Position numbers and translations under genes: made by a program. DNA of 64,000 nt from Enterobacter cloacae. Lineage in GTDB: Bacteria; Pseudomonadota; Gammaproteobacteria; Enterobacterales; Enterobacteriaceae. Of this stretch, positions 54,838 through 64,000 are shown one piece after another. The stretch's first letter is position 1; the number at the start of each line of letters is the position of its first letter. Below the pieces are notes generated by a model that saw only the letters and a program-made list of their open reading frames with translations, had not been told where the DNA came from and did not search any database. Where the stretch lies: positions 348,871-412,870 of the forward strand of contig NZ_JAALCJ010000005.1 of assembly GCF_011078175.1 (NCBI RefSeq), in the 5' to 3' direction.

Positions 54838-55923
54838 TTATGCCTTGTTCTGACGCCACCATTCCGCCAGCAGTACGCCGGTCGCAACGGATACGTTCAG
54901 GCTTTCAACGTTGCCTGTACCGTCGATAGAGACGCTCAGGTCAGCGCTGGAGAGGGCCGCATCAGACAGACCATCGCGCTCCTGGCCTAACACCAGCACC
55001 ATTTTGCGCGGCAACGTCGCTTTGAACAGCGGCGTAGCGGCACGGCTTGAGGTAGTGACAATGGTGTAGCCCGCTTTACGGAACTGCTCAAGGGCTTCCA
55101 GCACGCTGTCACCGGTGATCGGCTGAACGTGCTCTGCACCACCTTCCGCGGTACGGATTGCCGCACCGGATTCCAGCAGCGCGGCATCCTGCAACAACAC
55201 GCCTTTCACGCCAAAGTGCGCGCAGCTACGCATCATAGCGCCCAGGTTATGCGGGTTACCCACATCTTCCAGCGCCAGCACGCAGTCATCGGCATCCGCC
55301 TGGCTGACCCACTGCTGCACGGTAGTGCCGTTACGTTTTTTGATCAGGAAGCAGACGCCGCCGTGGTGTTCAGTCCCGGACGCTTTTGTCAGCTCGGCAT
55401 CGTCAACCACGTGGTAGGCTTTGCGGTTCGCCGCCATCCAGCGCAGCGCTTCTTTAAAGCGCGGAGTCACGCTCTGGATAAACCATGCACGAACGATACA
55501 CTCCGGGCGGCTCTGGAACAGGGCCTGACAGGCATTCTCGCCGTAGACACGGGTCTCTTCCGCACGCTGACGTCGCAGCACTTCCGGATCGATAAAGCTT
55601 TTTCCGCTGATACCGCCGTGATCGGCTTTTTCAGCCACCTCTTCACCCGGTGCACGAGAAACGGTACGCCATGGCGATCCACCGTCGCGGACAAAATCAT
55701 CGCGCTTGCGATCGTCACGCTTACGGTCATCACGTTTGCGGTCATCGCCGCGGTTATTTCTGTCATCGCGGGCGGGGCGACGGCCACCGTCTGCACGAGA
55801 AGACGCCGGACGCCCGCCACCTTTTCCGGTACGCGGATTTTGGGTGCGTTTATCAGAGTCATCATCACTGCGGACATACATCACTTTGACCTTGCCGCTT
55901 TTGTTTTTCATTTCGTCGTTCAT
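54838..55923 (-). CDS. yfiF: SpoU-type (TrmH family) RNA methyltransferase homologue YfiF
   Basis: Predicted SAM-dependent RNA 2'-O-methyltransferase of the SPOUT/TrmH class; its RNA target is unknown. The C-terminal ~150 residues carry the SPOUT motifs ([41 protein letters not shown]). The N-terminal ~110 residues are basic, charged and low-complexity, with three DDRKR units (about residues 60-75). The ATG at 55923 ([17 protein letters not shown]) gives 361 residues, longer than the 345 of E. coli because of that repeat region. Confidence 0.93.
   Translation of the reverse strand: MNDEMKNKSGKVKVMYVRSDDDSDKRTQNPRTGKGGGRPASSRADGGRRPARDDRNNRGDDRKRDDRKRDDRKRDDFVRDGGSPWRTVSRAPGEEVAEKADHGGISGKSFIDPEVLRRQRAEETRVYGENACQALFQSRPECIVRAWFIQSVTPRFKEALRWMAANRKAYHVVDDAELTKASGTEHHGGVCFLIKKRNGTTVQQWVSQADADDCVLALEDVGNPHNLGAMMRSCAHFGVKGVLLQDAALLESGAAIRTAEGGAEHVQPITGDSVLEALEQFRKAGYTIVTTSSRAATPLFKATLPRKMVLVLGQERDGLSDAALSSADLSVSIDGTGNVESLNVSVATGVLLAEWWRQNKA
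55699..55767 (-). repeat. Tandem 15-base repeat within yfiF
   Basis: About three imperfect 15-base units, each encoding DDRKR, plus a related DDRNNRG unit. The plus strand reads variants of CGCTTACGGTCATCA. The units keep frame, so copy-number change would alter the length of the charged linker without breaking the protein. Confidence 0.75.
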
Positions 55924-56127
55924 GCTTTTCTCCACCAGCGCTGCGCGAAGCGCGCAGATTACCCGATGTGCAAGCTCATAGCCATAATTTCGTACAAAAG
56001 CCTGTGACTATTGTTCCCATTGAATAAAACGCGTTGTCGTTTCATACAGGCTCACTGATAATATGTAACATATCAGAAACATTATCGGCGTTCTGCCGTT
56101 GTTCCACGGCTCTATCAGAGGTTAGTT

Positions 56128-56547
56128 ATGAATACCGTATGTGCCAACTGTCAGGCTCTAAACCGCATTCCGGACGATCGGATGGATGACGGTGCGAAAT
56201 GCGGGCGTTGTGGCCACGAATTATTTGATGGCGATGTCATTAACGCGACGGGTGCTACGCTGGACAAACTCCTCAAGGACGATCTGCCTGTTGTGGTCGA
56301 TTTTTGGGCACCGTGGTGCGGTCCCTGCCGTAACTTTGCGCCCATCTTCGAAGACGTGGCTGAAGAGCGCAGCGGGAAAATGCGTTTTGTTAAAGTGAAT
56401 ACCGAAGCGGAACGTGAACTCAGCGCCCGTTTTCGCATTCGCAGCATTCCAACCATTATGATTTTCAAAAACGGTGAAGTGATCGACATGCTCAATGGTG
56501 CAGTACCGAAGGCACCTTTCGACAGTTGGTTAAACGAATCCCTGTAA
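56128..56547 (+). CDS. trxC: Thioredoxin 2
   Basis: Zinc-containing thioredoxin induced by oxidative stress through OxyR in E. coli. The N-terminal zinc site is Cys5, Cys8, Cys25 and Cys28 (CANC, CGRC). The thioredoxin domain has the redox pair Cys64/Cys67 in WAPWCGPC. 139 residues, as in E. coli. Divergent from yfiF and followed by tapT. Confidence 0.97.
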   Translation: MNTVCANCQALNRIPDDRMDDGAKCGRCGHELFDGDVINATGATLDKLLKDDLPVVVDFWAPWCGPCRNFAPIFEDVAEERSGKMRFVKVNTEAERELSARFRIRSIPTIMIFKNGEVIDMLNGAVPKAPFDSWLNESL

Positions 56548-56550
56548 CAT

Positions 56551-56578
56551 TCGCGGGGCATATCTTGTGCCCCGTTCT
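56551..56578 (+). terminator. Probable trxC terminator
   Basis: Stem CGGGGCA/TGCCCCG with a TATCTTG loop, followed by TTCTCTCCTCT. It lies just after the trxC stop. The T-run is broken, so strength is uncertain. Confidence 0.6.
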
Positions 56579-56617
56579 CTCCTCTGCGAAAATGGGGTTT
56601 TTCCTGCCTTTTCGCCC

Positions 56618-57316
56618 ATGACTGATAACGCTGTACTTCAATTACGCGCCGAGCGCCTTGCGCGCGCCACCCGTCCTTTTCTGGCCCGAGGCAATCGTAT
56701 TCGCCGCTGCCAGCGCTGCCTTCTACCGCTGAAGGTGTGCCTGTGCGAAACGCTTGCGCCGAGCGAGGCGAAAAGCCGCTTTTGTCTGGTCATGTTCGAT
56801 ACCGAACCGATGAAGCCCAGCAACACGGGGCGTTTGATCGCCGATATTCTGCCCAACACCGCAGCGTTTCAGTGGTCGCGCACTGAGCCACCTCAGGCTC
56901 TGCTCGACCTGGTGGCAAGCCCGGACTATCAGCCCATGGTCGTTTTCCCGGCATCATATGCAGGCAAACAACGTCAGGTGCTTACGGCGCCACCATCCGG
57001 TAAGCCGCCGCTGTTTATTATGCTCGACGGCACCTGGACCGAAGCGAGAAAGATGTTCCGCAAAAGCCCTTATCTTGATGCGCTGCCGGTGATTTCCGTC
57101 GATCTGTCGCGCGTTTCGGCCTATCGCTTACGTGAAGCACATGCCGACGGTCAATACTGCACCGCTGAAGTTGCCATTGCGCTACTGGATCTGGCGGGCG
57201 ATACCCAGGCGGCCGGCGCGCTGGGCTCCCACTTCTCCTGCTTCCGCGAACGTTATCTTGCGGGAAAAACCGTTCATAAGGGTAGCGTCACAGCAACAGA
57301 GACAGAAAGCGTTTAA
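56618..57316 (+). CDS. tapT: tRNA-uridine aminocarboxypropyltransferase (DTW domain)
   Basis: Adds the 3-amino-3-carboxypropyl group of SAM to uridine 47 of tRNAs to make acp3U. This was formerly YfiP. A zinc-finger-like CQRCLLPLKVCLC lies near the N-terminus, and the DTW-domain motif MLDGTWTEARKMF in the middle. MTDNAVLQLRAERLAR gives 232 residues, equal to E. coli; an upstream ATG extension is rejected. It is followed after 35 bases by patZ. Confidence 0.94.
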   Translation: MTDNAVLQLRAERLARATRPFLARGNRIRRCQRCLLPLKVCLCETLAPSEAKSRFCLVMFDTEPMKPSNTGRLIADILPNTAAFQWSRTEPPQALLDLVASPDYQPMVVFPASYAGKQRQVLTAPPSGKPPLFIMLDGTWTEARKMFRKSPYLDALPVISVDLSRVSAYRLREAHADGQYCTAEVAIALLDLAGDTQAAGALGSHFSCFRERYLAGKTVHKGSVTATETESV

Positions 57317-57351
57317 AATCATCAGGTCGCTTGCATTCACGGGAGGCCTGC

Positions 57352-60015
57352 ATGAGCCAGAGAGGGTTAGAAGCGCTACTCCGTCCGAAATCCATTGCCG
57401 TTATTGGCGCCTCGATGAAACCGGACCGCGCAGGGTATCTAATGATGCGTAACCTGCTGGCTGGCGGGTTTAACGGCCCGGTCATGCCCGTTACGCCCGC
57501 TTATAAGGCGGTACAGGGGGTACTGGCGTGGCCAGATGTGCAGAGCCTGCCTTTCGTTCCCGATCTCGCCGTGCTCTGTACACATGCGAAACGAAACCTC
57601 GAACTGCTTGAGTCGCTCGGTCAGAAAGGCTGTAAAACCTGCATTATTCTTTCCTCGCCTCCTGAACAGCAGCCCGAACTGCTGGCCTGCGCCAGCCGCT
57701 ACCAGATGCGCATTCTTGGTCCAAACAGCCTCGGCCTGCTTGCGCCCTGGCAAGGGCTAAATGCCAGTTTCTCACCGGTTCCAATCCGTAAAGGCAAACT
57801 GGCCTTCATTTCACAGTCGGCTGCGGTATCCAATACCATCCTCGACTGGGCGCAGCAGCGTGAGATGGGTTTTTCCTATTTCATCGCCCTCGGCGACAGC
57901 CTGGACATTGACGTCGATGAGCTGCTGGATTTCCTGGCGCGCGACAGTAAAACCAGCGCTATCCTGCTCTACCTTGAACACCTGAGCGACGCCCGTCGTT
58001 TTGTGTCGGCGTCGCGTAGCGCATCGCGTAATAAACCGATTCTGGTCATCAAAAGCGGGCGCAGCCCCGCGGCTCAGCGCCTGCTACATTCCCGTTCCGG
58101 GATGGATCCCGCATGGGATGCAGCGATCCAGCGCGCCGGTTTACTGCGGGTGCAGGATACGCACGAGCTTTTTTCCGCCGTCGAAACGTTAAGCCACATG
58201 CGCCCCCTGCGCGGTGAAAAGCTGATGATTGTCAGCAACGGTGCCGCTCCCGCCGCACTGGCGCTGGACGAACTCTGGCTACGCAATGGCAAGCTGGCAA
58301 CGCTGGGTGAAGAGACGCTCCAGCGCCTGCGGGACGCGTTACCAGGAAGCGTTGTTCCCGATAATCCTCTCGATCTACGCGATGATGCCAGCAGCGATCG
58401 TTACATAAAGGCGATCAGGATTTTGCTGGATAGCCAGGACTTTGATGCACTGATGATTATCCATTCACCCAGCGCGGTTGCGCCAGGCAGCGAAAGTGCG
58501 CGTGCGCTGATTGAGGCTGTCCGAAACCATCCGCGAGGCAAATACGTCACCTTACTAACCAACTGGTGCGGCGAGTTCTCCTCGCAGGAGGCACGGCGTC
58601 TGTTTAGTGAAGCCGGGTTGCCAACCTACCGTACCCCGGAGGGCACCATTACCGCTTTTATGCATATGGTTGAATACCGCCGTAACCAGAAGCAGCTGCG
58701 TGAAACGCCTGCCCTGCCGGGCAATCTCACCGCAAACTCGGTGGACATGCACAGGCTATTGCAGCAGGCCATCGAAGAGGGCGCCACTACTCTTGATACT
58801 CATGAAGTGCAACCCATTCTTGGCAGCTATGGGATGCAAACCCTGCCCACCTGGATTGCCGGCGACAGCGCTGAGGCGGTACATATCGCTGAGCAGATTG
58901 GCTACCCGGTGGCGCTTAAGCTGCGCTCTCCCGATATTCCGCACAAATCGGATGTTCAGGGCGTCATGCTGTATCTGCGCACCGCGACAGAAGTACAACA
59001 GGCCGCGGATGCCATTATCGATCGCGTTAAATTGACGTGGCCACAGGCCAGAATCCACGGCCTGCTGGTGCAGAGCATGGCTAACCGTGCGGGCGCGCAG
59101 GAGCTGCGCGTGGTTGTCGAACACGATCCGGTTTTTGGTCCGCTCATTATGCTGGGTGAAGGCGGCATTGAATGGCGACCAGAAGAACAGGCGGTTGTCG
59201 CGCTTCCCCCTCTGAACATGAACCTGGCGCGTTATTTAATTATTCAGGCCATTAAAAGCAAAAAAATCCGCGGGAGAAGCGCTCTCAGGCCGCTTGATAT
59301 CGCTGGGTTAAGCCAGTTCCTGGTGAAGGTCTCCAACCTCATTGTTGACTGCGCGGAGATCCAGCGCCTGGATATCCACCCCCTTCTTGCCTCCGGAAAT
59401 GAATTTACCGCGCTGGACGTGACGCTGGATATTGCGCCGTTTATCGGCGATCGGGAAAGCCGTCTCGCCATTCGTCCTTATCCTCTTCATCTGGAAGAGT
59501 GGGTGGAGATGAAAAATGGGGAACGAGCGCTGTTTCGCCCTATCCTGCCTGAAGACGAGCCGCTGCTGCGGGCGTTTATCTCGCAGGTAACGAAGGAAGA
59601 TTTGTACTATCGCTATTTCAGCGAAATCAATGAATTTACTCACGACGATTTAGCCAATATGACCCAGATCGACTACGATCGAGAAATGGCGATTGTGGCA
59701 GTCCGCCGTTCCGGAGCGGGAGAGGAGATTCTCGGCGTGACGCGTGCCATTTCCGACCCGGATAACGTGGATGCGGAGTTTGCCGTACTGGTGCGTTCCG
59801 ATCTTAAAGGTTTGGGGTTGGGCAGACGGCTGCTCGAAAAACTCATTGGTTATACGCGCGATCATGGATTGTCACGCCTGAATGGCATTACTATGCCAAA
59901 CAATCGGGGTATGGTGACCCTGGCGCGGAAGCTCGGTTTTGACGTTGATATCCAGCTGGATGAAGGCATTGTCTCTCTGTCCCTCAGCCTGATTTCGACG
60001 GATAAACAAGAGTAA
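57352..60015 (+). CDS. patZ: Protein lysine acetyltransferase PatZ (Pka)
   Basis: Gcn5-type acetyltransferase that inactivates acetyl-CoA synthetase and other proteins by lysine acetylation. The N-terminal ~700 residues resemble ADP-forming acyl-CoA synthetase (CoA-binding start RGLEALLRPKSIAVIGAS, ATP-grasp near VALKLRSPDIPHKSDVQG). The C-terminal GNAT domain carries VRSDLKGLGLGRRLLEKLI. I chose the ATG at 57352, giving 887 residues against 886 in E. coli. It probably shares a transcript with tapT. Confidence 0.95.
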   Translation: MSQRGLEALLRPKSIAVIGASMKPDRAGYLMMRNLLAGGFNGPVMPVTPAYKAVQGVLAWPDVQSLPFVPDLAVLCTHAKRNLELLESLGQKGCKTCIILSSPPEQQPELLACASRYQMRILGPNSLGLLAPWQGLNASFSPVPIRKGKLAFISQSAAVSNTILDWAQQREMGFSYFIALGDSLDIDVDELLDFLARDSKTSAILLYLEHLSDARRFVSASRSASRNKPILVIKSGRSPAAQRLLHSRSGMDPAWDAAIQRAGLLRVQDTHELFSAVETLSHMRPLRGEKLMIVSNGAAPAALALDELWLRNGKLATLGEETLQRLRDALPGSVVPDNPLDLRDDASSDRYIKAIRILLDSQDFDALMIIHSPSAVAPGSESARALIEAVRNHPRGKYVTLLTNWCGEFSSQEARRLFSEAGLPTYRTPEGTITAFMHMVEYRRNQKQLRETPALPGNLTANSVDMHRLLQQAIEEGATTLDTHEVQPILGSYGMQTLPTWIAGDSAEAVHIAEQIGYPVALKLRSPDIPHKSDVQGVMLYLRTATEVQQAADAIIDRVKLTWPQARIHGLLVQSMANRAGAQELRVVVEHDPVFGPLIMLGEGGIEWRPEEQAVVALPPLNMNLARYLIIQAIKSKKIRGRSALRPLDIAGLSQFLVKVSNLIVDCAEIQRLDIHPLLASGNEFTALDVTLDIAPFIGDRESRLAIRPYPLHLEEWVEMKNGERALFRPILPEDEPLLRAFISQVTKEDLYYRYFSEINEFTHDDLANMTQIDYDREMAIVAVRRSGAGEEILGVTRAISDPDNVDAEFAVLVRSDLKGLGLGRRLLEKLIGYTRDHGLSRLNGITMPNNRGMVTLARKLGFDVDIQLDEGIVSLSLSLISTDKQE

Positions 60016-60124
60016 GCTGCTGGAAATGTTACCCACTTTTCGCGGCACTGGGGTATCATTGTCCGCTTATGTTGTTTGCCTGGTACAGACAACCCTTCAA
60101 TGAACAGAGAAGAAACGCACTGTG

Positions 60125-61480
60125 ATGTTGTCAAAATTTAAGCGTAATAAACATCAACAACACCTTGCTCAACTACCGAAGATTTCTCAGTCAGTTGATG
60201 ATGTAGAGTTCTTTTATGCTCCCGCTCATTTCCGGGAGACGCTTCTTGAAAAGATTGCCAGCGCTACGCGACGTATTTGCATTGTGGCGCTCTATCTTGA
60301 ACAAGATGAAGGTGGGCGTGCGATCCTTAACGCGCTCTATGAAGCGAAACGTCAGCGTCCGGAACTGGATGTTCGCGTGCTGGTTGACTGGCACCGTGCT
60401 CAGCGTGGCCGTATTGGTGCGGTTGCCTCGAATACCAATGCTGACTGGTATTGCCGCACGGCCCAGGAAAATCCGGGTCTTGATATCCCGGTATACGGCG
60501 TACCTGTAAATACCCGTGAAGCGCTTGGCGTTCTTCATTTTAAAGGATTTATCATTGATGACAGCGTCCTTTATAGCGGCGCCAGCCTGAATGATGTTTA
60601 TCTCCATCAGCTCGATAAATACCGTTACGATCGCTACCATCTGATCCGCAATCCGCAGATGGCCGACATCATGTTTAACTGGGTTGATAAAAATCTGGTG
60701 CATGGCCGGGGTGTTCACCGTCTTGACGATCCTCATCGTCCAAAAAGTCCGGAAATTAAAAACGATGTTCGCTCCTTCCGCCAGGAATTGCGCGATGCGG
60801 TTTATCGTTTCCAGGGTGATGCGAATAATGAAGAGCTGTCCGTTACGCCTTTGGTTGGCCTGGGGAAATCGAGCCTCCTGAACAAGACTATCTTCCATTT
60901 GATGCCGTGCGCAGAACATAAGCTCACCATCTGCACCCCGTACTTCAACCTTCCCGCCGTTCTGGTGCGTAATATCATTCAGCTGCTGCGTGATGGTAAA
61001 AAGGTGGAAATCATTGTCGGGGATAAAACGGCAAACGACTTTTTCATTCCGGAAGATCAGCCTTTCAAGATCATCGGCGCACTGCCTTATCTCTATGAGA
61101 TTAACCTGCGCCGCTTCCTGAGCCGTTTACAGTACTATGTGAACACGGACCAGCTGGTGGTGCGTCTCTGGAAAGATGAAGACAACAGTTATCACCTCAA
61201 AGGGATGTGGGTGGATGAAGAGTGGATGCTGCTGACCGGTAATAACCTGAACCCACGCGCCTGGCGCCTGGATTTAGAAAACGCCATACTTATTCACGAT
61301 CCTCAACATGCGTTAGCCGCGAAACGCGATCGTGAGCTGGAGCTTATACGCACCCACACTACCGTTGTGCGTCATTATCGCGATCTGCAAAGCATCGCTG
61401 ATTATCCGGTAAAAGTCAGGAAGCTGATACGCCGTCTACGTCGGATCCGTATCGATCGACTCATCAGCCGTATTCTGTAA
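60125..61480 (+). CDS. pssA: CDP-diacylglycerol-serine O-phosphatidyltransferase
   Basis: Makes phosphatidylserine, the precursor of phosphatidylethanolamine; a phospholipase D-superfamily enzyme that associates with ribosomes and membrane. Two HKD-type motifs are visible, HFKGFIIDDSVLYSGASLND and HLKGMWVDEEWMLLTGNN. A basic C-terminus (VRKLIRRLRRIRIDRL) suits lipid binding. The ATG at 60125 gives 451 residues, equal to E. coli; a GTG just before it is not needed. Confidence 0.97.
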   Translation: MLSKFKRNKHQQHLAQLPKISQSVDDVEFFYAPAHFRETLLEKIASATRRICIVALYLEQDEGGRAILNALYEAKRQRPELDVRVLVDWHRAQRGRIGAVASNTNADWYCRTAQENPGLDIPVYGVPVNTREALGVLHFKGFIIDDSVLYSGASLNDVYLHQLDKYRYDRYHLIRNPQMADIMFNWVDKNLVHGRGVHRLDDPHRPKSPEIKNDVRSFRQELRDAVYRFQGDANNEELSVTPLVGLGKSSLLNKTIFHLMPCAEHKLTICTPYFNLPAVLVRNIIQLLRDGKKVEIIVGDKTANDFFIPEDQPFKIIGALPYLYEINLRRFLSRLQYYVNTDQLVVRLWKDEDNSYHLKGMWVDEEWMLLTGNNLNPRAWRLDLENAILIHDPQHALAAKRDRELELIRTHTTVVRHYRDLQSIADYPVKVRKLIRRLRRIRIDRLISRIL

Positions 61481-61487
61481 TACACAG

Positions 61488-61512
61488 GCCCTGTCATCGA
61501 CGGGGCTTTTTT
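61488..61512 (+). terminator. pssA terminator
   Basis: Stem GCCCTGTC/GACGGGGC (one G-U pair) with an ATC loop and a following run of six Ts. It sits seven bases after the pssA stop and just before yfiM. Confidence 0.9.
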
Positions 61513-61525
61513 ATGGAGTCTGTTA

Positions 61526-61849
61526 ATGCGTACGCCTTTCCTGATAATCCCTCTTTTCCTGACCGGTTGCAGCCATATGGCAAATGATAACTGGTCGGGT
61601 CAGGATAAAGCTCAACACTTTCTGGCATCTGCAATGTTGTCCGCTGCGGGTAATGAATATGCGATGCACCAGGGGTATAGCCGGGATCGAAGCGCCACAA
61701 TGGGCCTGATGTTCTCCATCAGCCTGGGGGCATCAAAAGAGCTTTGGGATAGCCGCCCCTCAGGAAGCGGCTGGAGCTGGAAGGATTTTGCCTGGGACGT
61801 AGCCGGCGCAACAACCGGCTACGCCGTCTGGCAGATGGCGCATTATTAA
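61526..61849 (+). CDS. yfiM: YfiM family lipoprotein
   Basis: 107-residue lipoprotein of unknown function, the same length as E. coli YfiM. A short signal with lipobox FLTGC (Cys15) is followed by SHMAND. The rest holds small hydrophobic segments ([27 protein letters not shown]) and two conserved WSG/WSW stretches. It converges on kgtP with a four-base overlap of the stops. Confidence 0.92.
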   Translation: MRTPFLIIPLFLTGCSHMANDNWSGQDKAQHFLASAMLSAAGNEYAMHQGYSRDRSATMGLMFSISLGASKELWDSRPSGSGWSWKDFAWDVAGATTGYAVWQMAHY

Positions 61850-63153
61850 AGGCGGATACCTTTTCCTTTTCGATGCAGCATCAGCGAGACAATAAACGCC
61901 AGCGCTCCCATTACGGTGACATACCAGAAGAAGGTCGTTTCACTGCCCCATGACTTAAGGGATAGTGCGACATACTCAGCCGAACCGCCGAACAGGGCGT
62001 TTGCGACCGCATAAGAAAGGCCTACGCCCAGCGCCCTCACCTGTGCGGGAAACATTTCCGCTTTCAAAATGCCGCTGATTGCCGTGTAAAAACTGATAAT
62101 AATAAGTGCCACCATAATCAAAGCGAAAGCGGCATACGGAGAGGTTGTATGCTGTAGCGCCGTCAAAAGCGGAACGGTACCCAGGGTGAGCGTGCCGCCA
62201 AAGATCAGCATGGAGGTGCGGCGACCTATTTTGTCCGACAGCGCGCCAACAATCGGCTGGATGAGCATAAAGACCAGTAACGCTACCGTCATGACAACGC
62301 TCGCAACGTTGGCATGCATGCCCGTGGTGTTGACCAGATATTTTTGCATATAGGTGGTGAAGGTATAGAAGCTTAGCGAGCCTGCGGCGGTAAAGCCTAA
62401 TACCATCAAAAAGGCTTTGCGGTTTCGCCACAGCCCTTTCATCGAACCGGCTTCTTTCAGCGCTCTGACCTCCTGCTGGGAGGTTTCATCAAGCTGACGG
62501 CGTAACCACAGGGCAACAACCGCCAGGGCAGCGCCCATAGCAAACGGGATGCGCCAGCCCCAGGCGCGCAAATCTTCATCGCTAAGGATTTGTTGCAGGA
62601 TCACCACAACCAGTAACGCCAGCAACTGTCCGCCAATGAGCGTCACATACTGGAATGATGCATAGAAACCTTTTCGGCCTTCAACCGCTACTTCGCTCAT
62701 GTATGTCGCACTGGTGCCGTATTCGCCACCGACTGACAGCCCCTGGAAAAGACGTGCCAGCAGCAACAACGCGGGTGCCCATGTTCCGATACTGTCATAT
62801 CCGGGCAGGCAGGCAATCACCAGCGAGCCGACGCACATCATACATACGGAGATGAGCATGGATGTTTTGCGCCCTTTCCTGTCCGCGATCCTGCCGAACA
62901 ACCATCCGCCAATAGGACGCATCAGGAACCCGGCGGCAAAAACGCCTGCGGTTTGCAAAAGCTGGGTTGTGGTGTTCCCTGACGGGAAAAAGATATGCGC
63001 AAAGTAGAGTGAACAGAATGAATAGACGTAAAAATCAAACCACTCTACAAGGTTCCCCGATGAAGCTCCTACGATTGCCCAAACCCGGCGGCGAGTATCC
63101 TTGCCTGCTAAATTGGTATTATCCGTATCTGCACTGGCTACGGTTTCTGTCAT
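61846..63153 (-). CDS. kgtP: Alpha-ketoglutarate permease
   Basis: Proton symporter of the MFS metabolite:H+ family that imports 2-oxoglutarate. Twelve membrane segments are expected. The family motifs [14 protein letters not shown] and [12 protein letters not shown] are present. [14 protein letters not shown] at 63153 is the start (435 residues against 432 in E. coli, with a divergent N-terminal tail). It lies next to the rRNA operon, as in E. coli rrnG. Confidence 0.95.
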   Translation of the reverse strand: MTETVASADTDNTNLAGKDTRRRVWAIVGASSGNLVEWFDFYVYSFCSLYFAHIFFPSGNTTTQLLQTAGVFAAGFLMRPIGGWLFGRIADRKGRKTSMLISVCMMCVGSLVIACLPGYDSIGTWAPALLLLARLFQGLSVGGEYGTSATYMSEVAVEGRKGFYASFQYVTLIGGQLLALLVVVILQQILSDEDLRAWGWRIPFAMGAALAVVALWLRRQLDETSQQEVRALKEAGSMKGLWRNRKAFLMVLGFTAAGSLSFYTFTTYMQKYLVNTTGMHANVASVVMTVALLVFMLIQPIVGALSDKIGRRTSMLIFGGTLTLGTVPLLTALQHTTSPYAAFALIMVALIIISFYTAISGILKAEMFPAQVRALGVGLSYAVANALFGGSAEYVALSLKSWGSETTFFWYVTVMGALAFIVSLMLHRKGKGIRL

Positions 63154-63304
63154 TTTAAAATCCTCTGGCTCACATTTCGGGCCATTGCCCACAAACAGTA
63201 AAACCGGATTTAAAACGAATCGTTAGGTAAATAAAATGTTTCAAATATGTTTCATTGAATTTTGTGAACTCGATCAGGTATCGAATTATTAGCGGACGTA
63301 GTAA

Positions 63305-63757
63305 TTATCCCCACGCTTGCTGGTGCGCCTTTTTTCGCTGCAAATAATCATCATCGGCACGAATTTTATCCCACCACGTTTTAAATACCGCAGCGGCTTC
63401 TGCTTTTACTGGATCGTGATCGAGGGGTTTGACCTGGCGTTGCTCGTCATACTTTTTACCGCCTTTATGATTTGCATATCGGCGGGCACGTGTGTAGCCC
63501 ATCTGTATGAATTTACGCGCCATATCCATGCCTACAAAATCGTTTTTCCTGCGGTATTCTTCAAAGAGGGCGTAAATCTCTTCTGCCGAACGCGCTGCGA
63601 CTTCAGCATTTTTATAACGCCAGTGCGGCAGGATTTCGCTTTTATAAGGCTCAACCATTAATACTCCCTGCTCACCCCGGCCAACCTGATACCGTTCGGG
63701 ATGTTCACGAAAATTAATATTGGCAAAATCTTGTTGATAATCAAAGGGACGAGTCAA
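63305..63757 (-). CDS. DUF4385 family protein
   Basis: 150-residue cytoplasmic protein of unknown function, rich in aromatic and charged residues (VGRGEQGVLMVEPYKSEILP, MGYTRARRYANHKGGKKYD). I recognise it as DUF4385 by recall only. The start is taken as a TTG at 63757 because an in-frame stop lies nine codons upstream and no ATG precedes the conserved region; no good ribosome site is visible, so the start is uncertain. It lies between kgtP and the 5S gene, where E. coli K-12 has no gene. Confidence 0.72.
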   Translation of the reverse strand: MTRPFDYQQDFANINFREHPERYQVGRGEQGVLMVEPYKSEILPHWRYKNAEVAARSAEEIYALFEEYRRKNDFVGMDMARKFIQMGYTRARRYANHKGGKKYDEQRQVKPLDHDPVKAEAAAVFKTWWDKIRADDDYLQRKKAHQQAWG

Positions 63758-63841
63758 AGCGGCACCATTGCTAAAATTGTTTTAACAATTGTAGGCCGTA
63801 TGAGTCGAAGCTGCCATCCGGCATGTTTTCCGCATTCAAAG

Positions 63842-63873
63842 CAAAAAACCCCGCACCTTTCGGTACGGGGTTC
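63842..63873 (-). terminator. rRNA operon terminator
   Basis: Stem ACCCCGTACC/GGTGCGGGGT (reading the minus strand) with a GAAA loop, followed by TTTTTTGC. It lies 14 bases past the 3' end of the 5S gene, like the T1 terminator of enterobacterial rrn operons. Confidence 0.9.
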
Positions 63874-63883
63874 TTCTTAATTG

Positions 63884-64000
63884 ATGCCTGGCAGTTCCCT
63901 ACTCTCACATGGGGAGACCCCACACTACCATCGGCGCTACGGCGTTTCACTTCTGAGTTCGGCATGGGGTCAGGTGGGACCACCGCGCTAAAGCCGCCAG
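63884..64000 (-). rRNA. rrf: 5S ribosomal RNA (lacks about three 5' bases at window edge)
   Basis: The minus strand reads through CGCGGTGGTCCCACCTGACC and ends at CTGCCAGGCAT, near-identical to E. coli 5S rRNA. With the usual 120 bases the 5' end would be at 64003, just beyond the window. Transcription runs leftwards, so 16S and 23S genes should lie beyond the right edge. Near the 5' end it has TTT where E. coli 5S has CCG (GGCGGCTTTAGCGCGG). Confidence 0.97.

Noticed and set aside
63771..63983. Short minus-strand frame over the 5S gene
   Set aside because: It runs through the 5S rRNA and its terminator; not protein coding.

Overview
The window is a stretch of enterobacterial chromosome. Gene order and protein sequences follow the Escherichia coli K-12 segment that runs from yfhM to kgtP and an rRNA operon (pepB, isc, suhB, glyA, hmp, glnB, purL, rnc-era-recO, rpoE, srmB, ung, pssA). 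The departures from E. coli (a PTS alpha-glucoside operon, a Ni/Co permease pair, a murQ-murP pair, no hca genes), together with ERIC and REP/BIME repeats, suggest Enterobacter or a close relative such as Lelliottia or Klebsiella. Genus is an inference; no marker was compared. Almost every gene is recognisable and intact. I see no prophage, IS element, CRISPR array, tRNA gene or integrase.

Layout. 1-7.4 kb: 5' half of yfhM, divergent from aglA-aglB (PTS alpha-glucoside uptake and hydrolysis), then sseA, then an RpiR-type regulator overlapping sseA. 7.4-16.2 kb, minus strand: sseB, pepB, the complete iscRSUA-hscBA-fdx-iscX iron-sulfur operon and trmJ. 16.3-25.2 kb: suhB, a Ni/Co-type permease with a DUF1007 partner where E. 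coli has yfhR, csiE, hcaT without the hca catabolic genes, yphA, glyA, hmp and glnB. 25.2-33.2 kb, minus strand: glrK-qseG-glrR two-component operon, the sRNA gene glmY with sigma-54 promoter and GlrR sites, and purL.

33.4-43.3 kb: mltF overlapping tadA tail to tail, pgpC, a murQ-murP pair divergent from the RpiR regulator yfhH, yfhL, acpS, pdxJ, recO, era and rnc. An ERIC element separates era from recO. 43.4-49.3 kb: lepB, lepA, and rseC-rseB-rseA-rpoE with an rseD leader ORF. 49.5-63.8 kb: nadB, trmN6, srmB, grcA, ung, yfiF, trxC, tapT, patZ, pssA, yfiM, kgtP and a DUF4385 gene. The window ends about three bases short of the 5' end of a minus-strand 5S rRNA gene, so an rRNA operon continues beyond it.

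Working themes. Several regulatory circuits can be read directly: tandem IscR sites before iscR, PurR boxes before glyA and purL, an NsrR box before hmp, the GlrR/sigma-54 control region of glmY, a sigma-E promoter before rpoE, a NadR box before nadB and paired FNR boxes before grcA. The accessory interest lies in two sugar-PTS modules, each next to an RpiR-family regulator, and in repeat insertions that seem to have reshaped both ends of recO.
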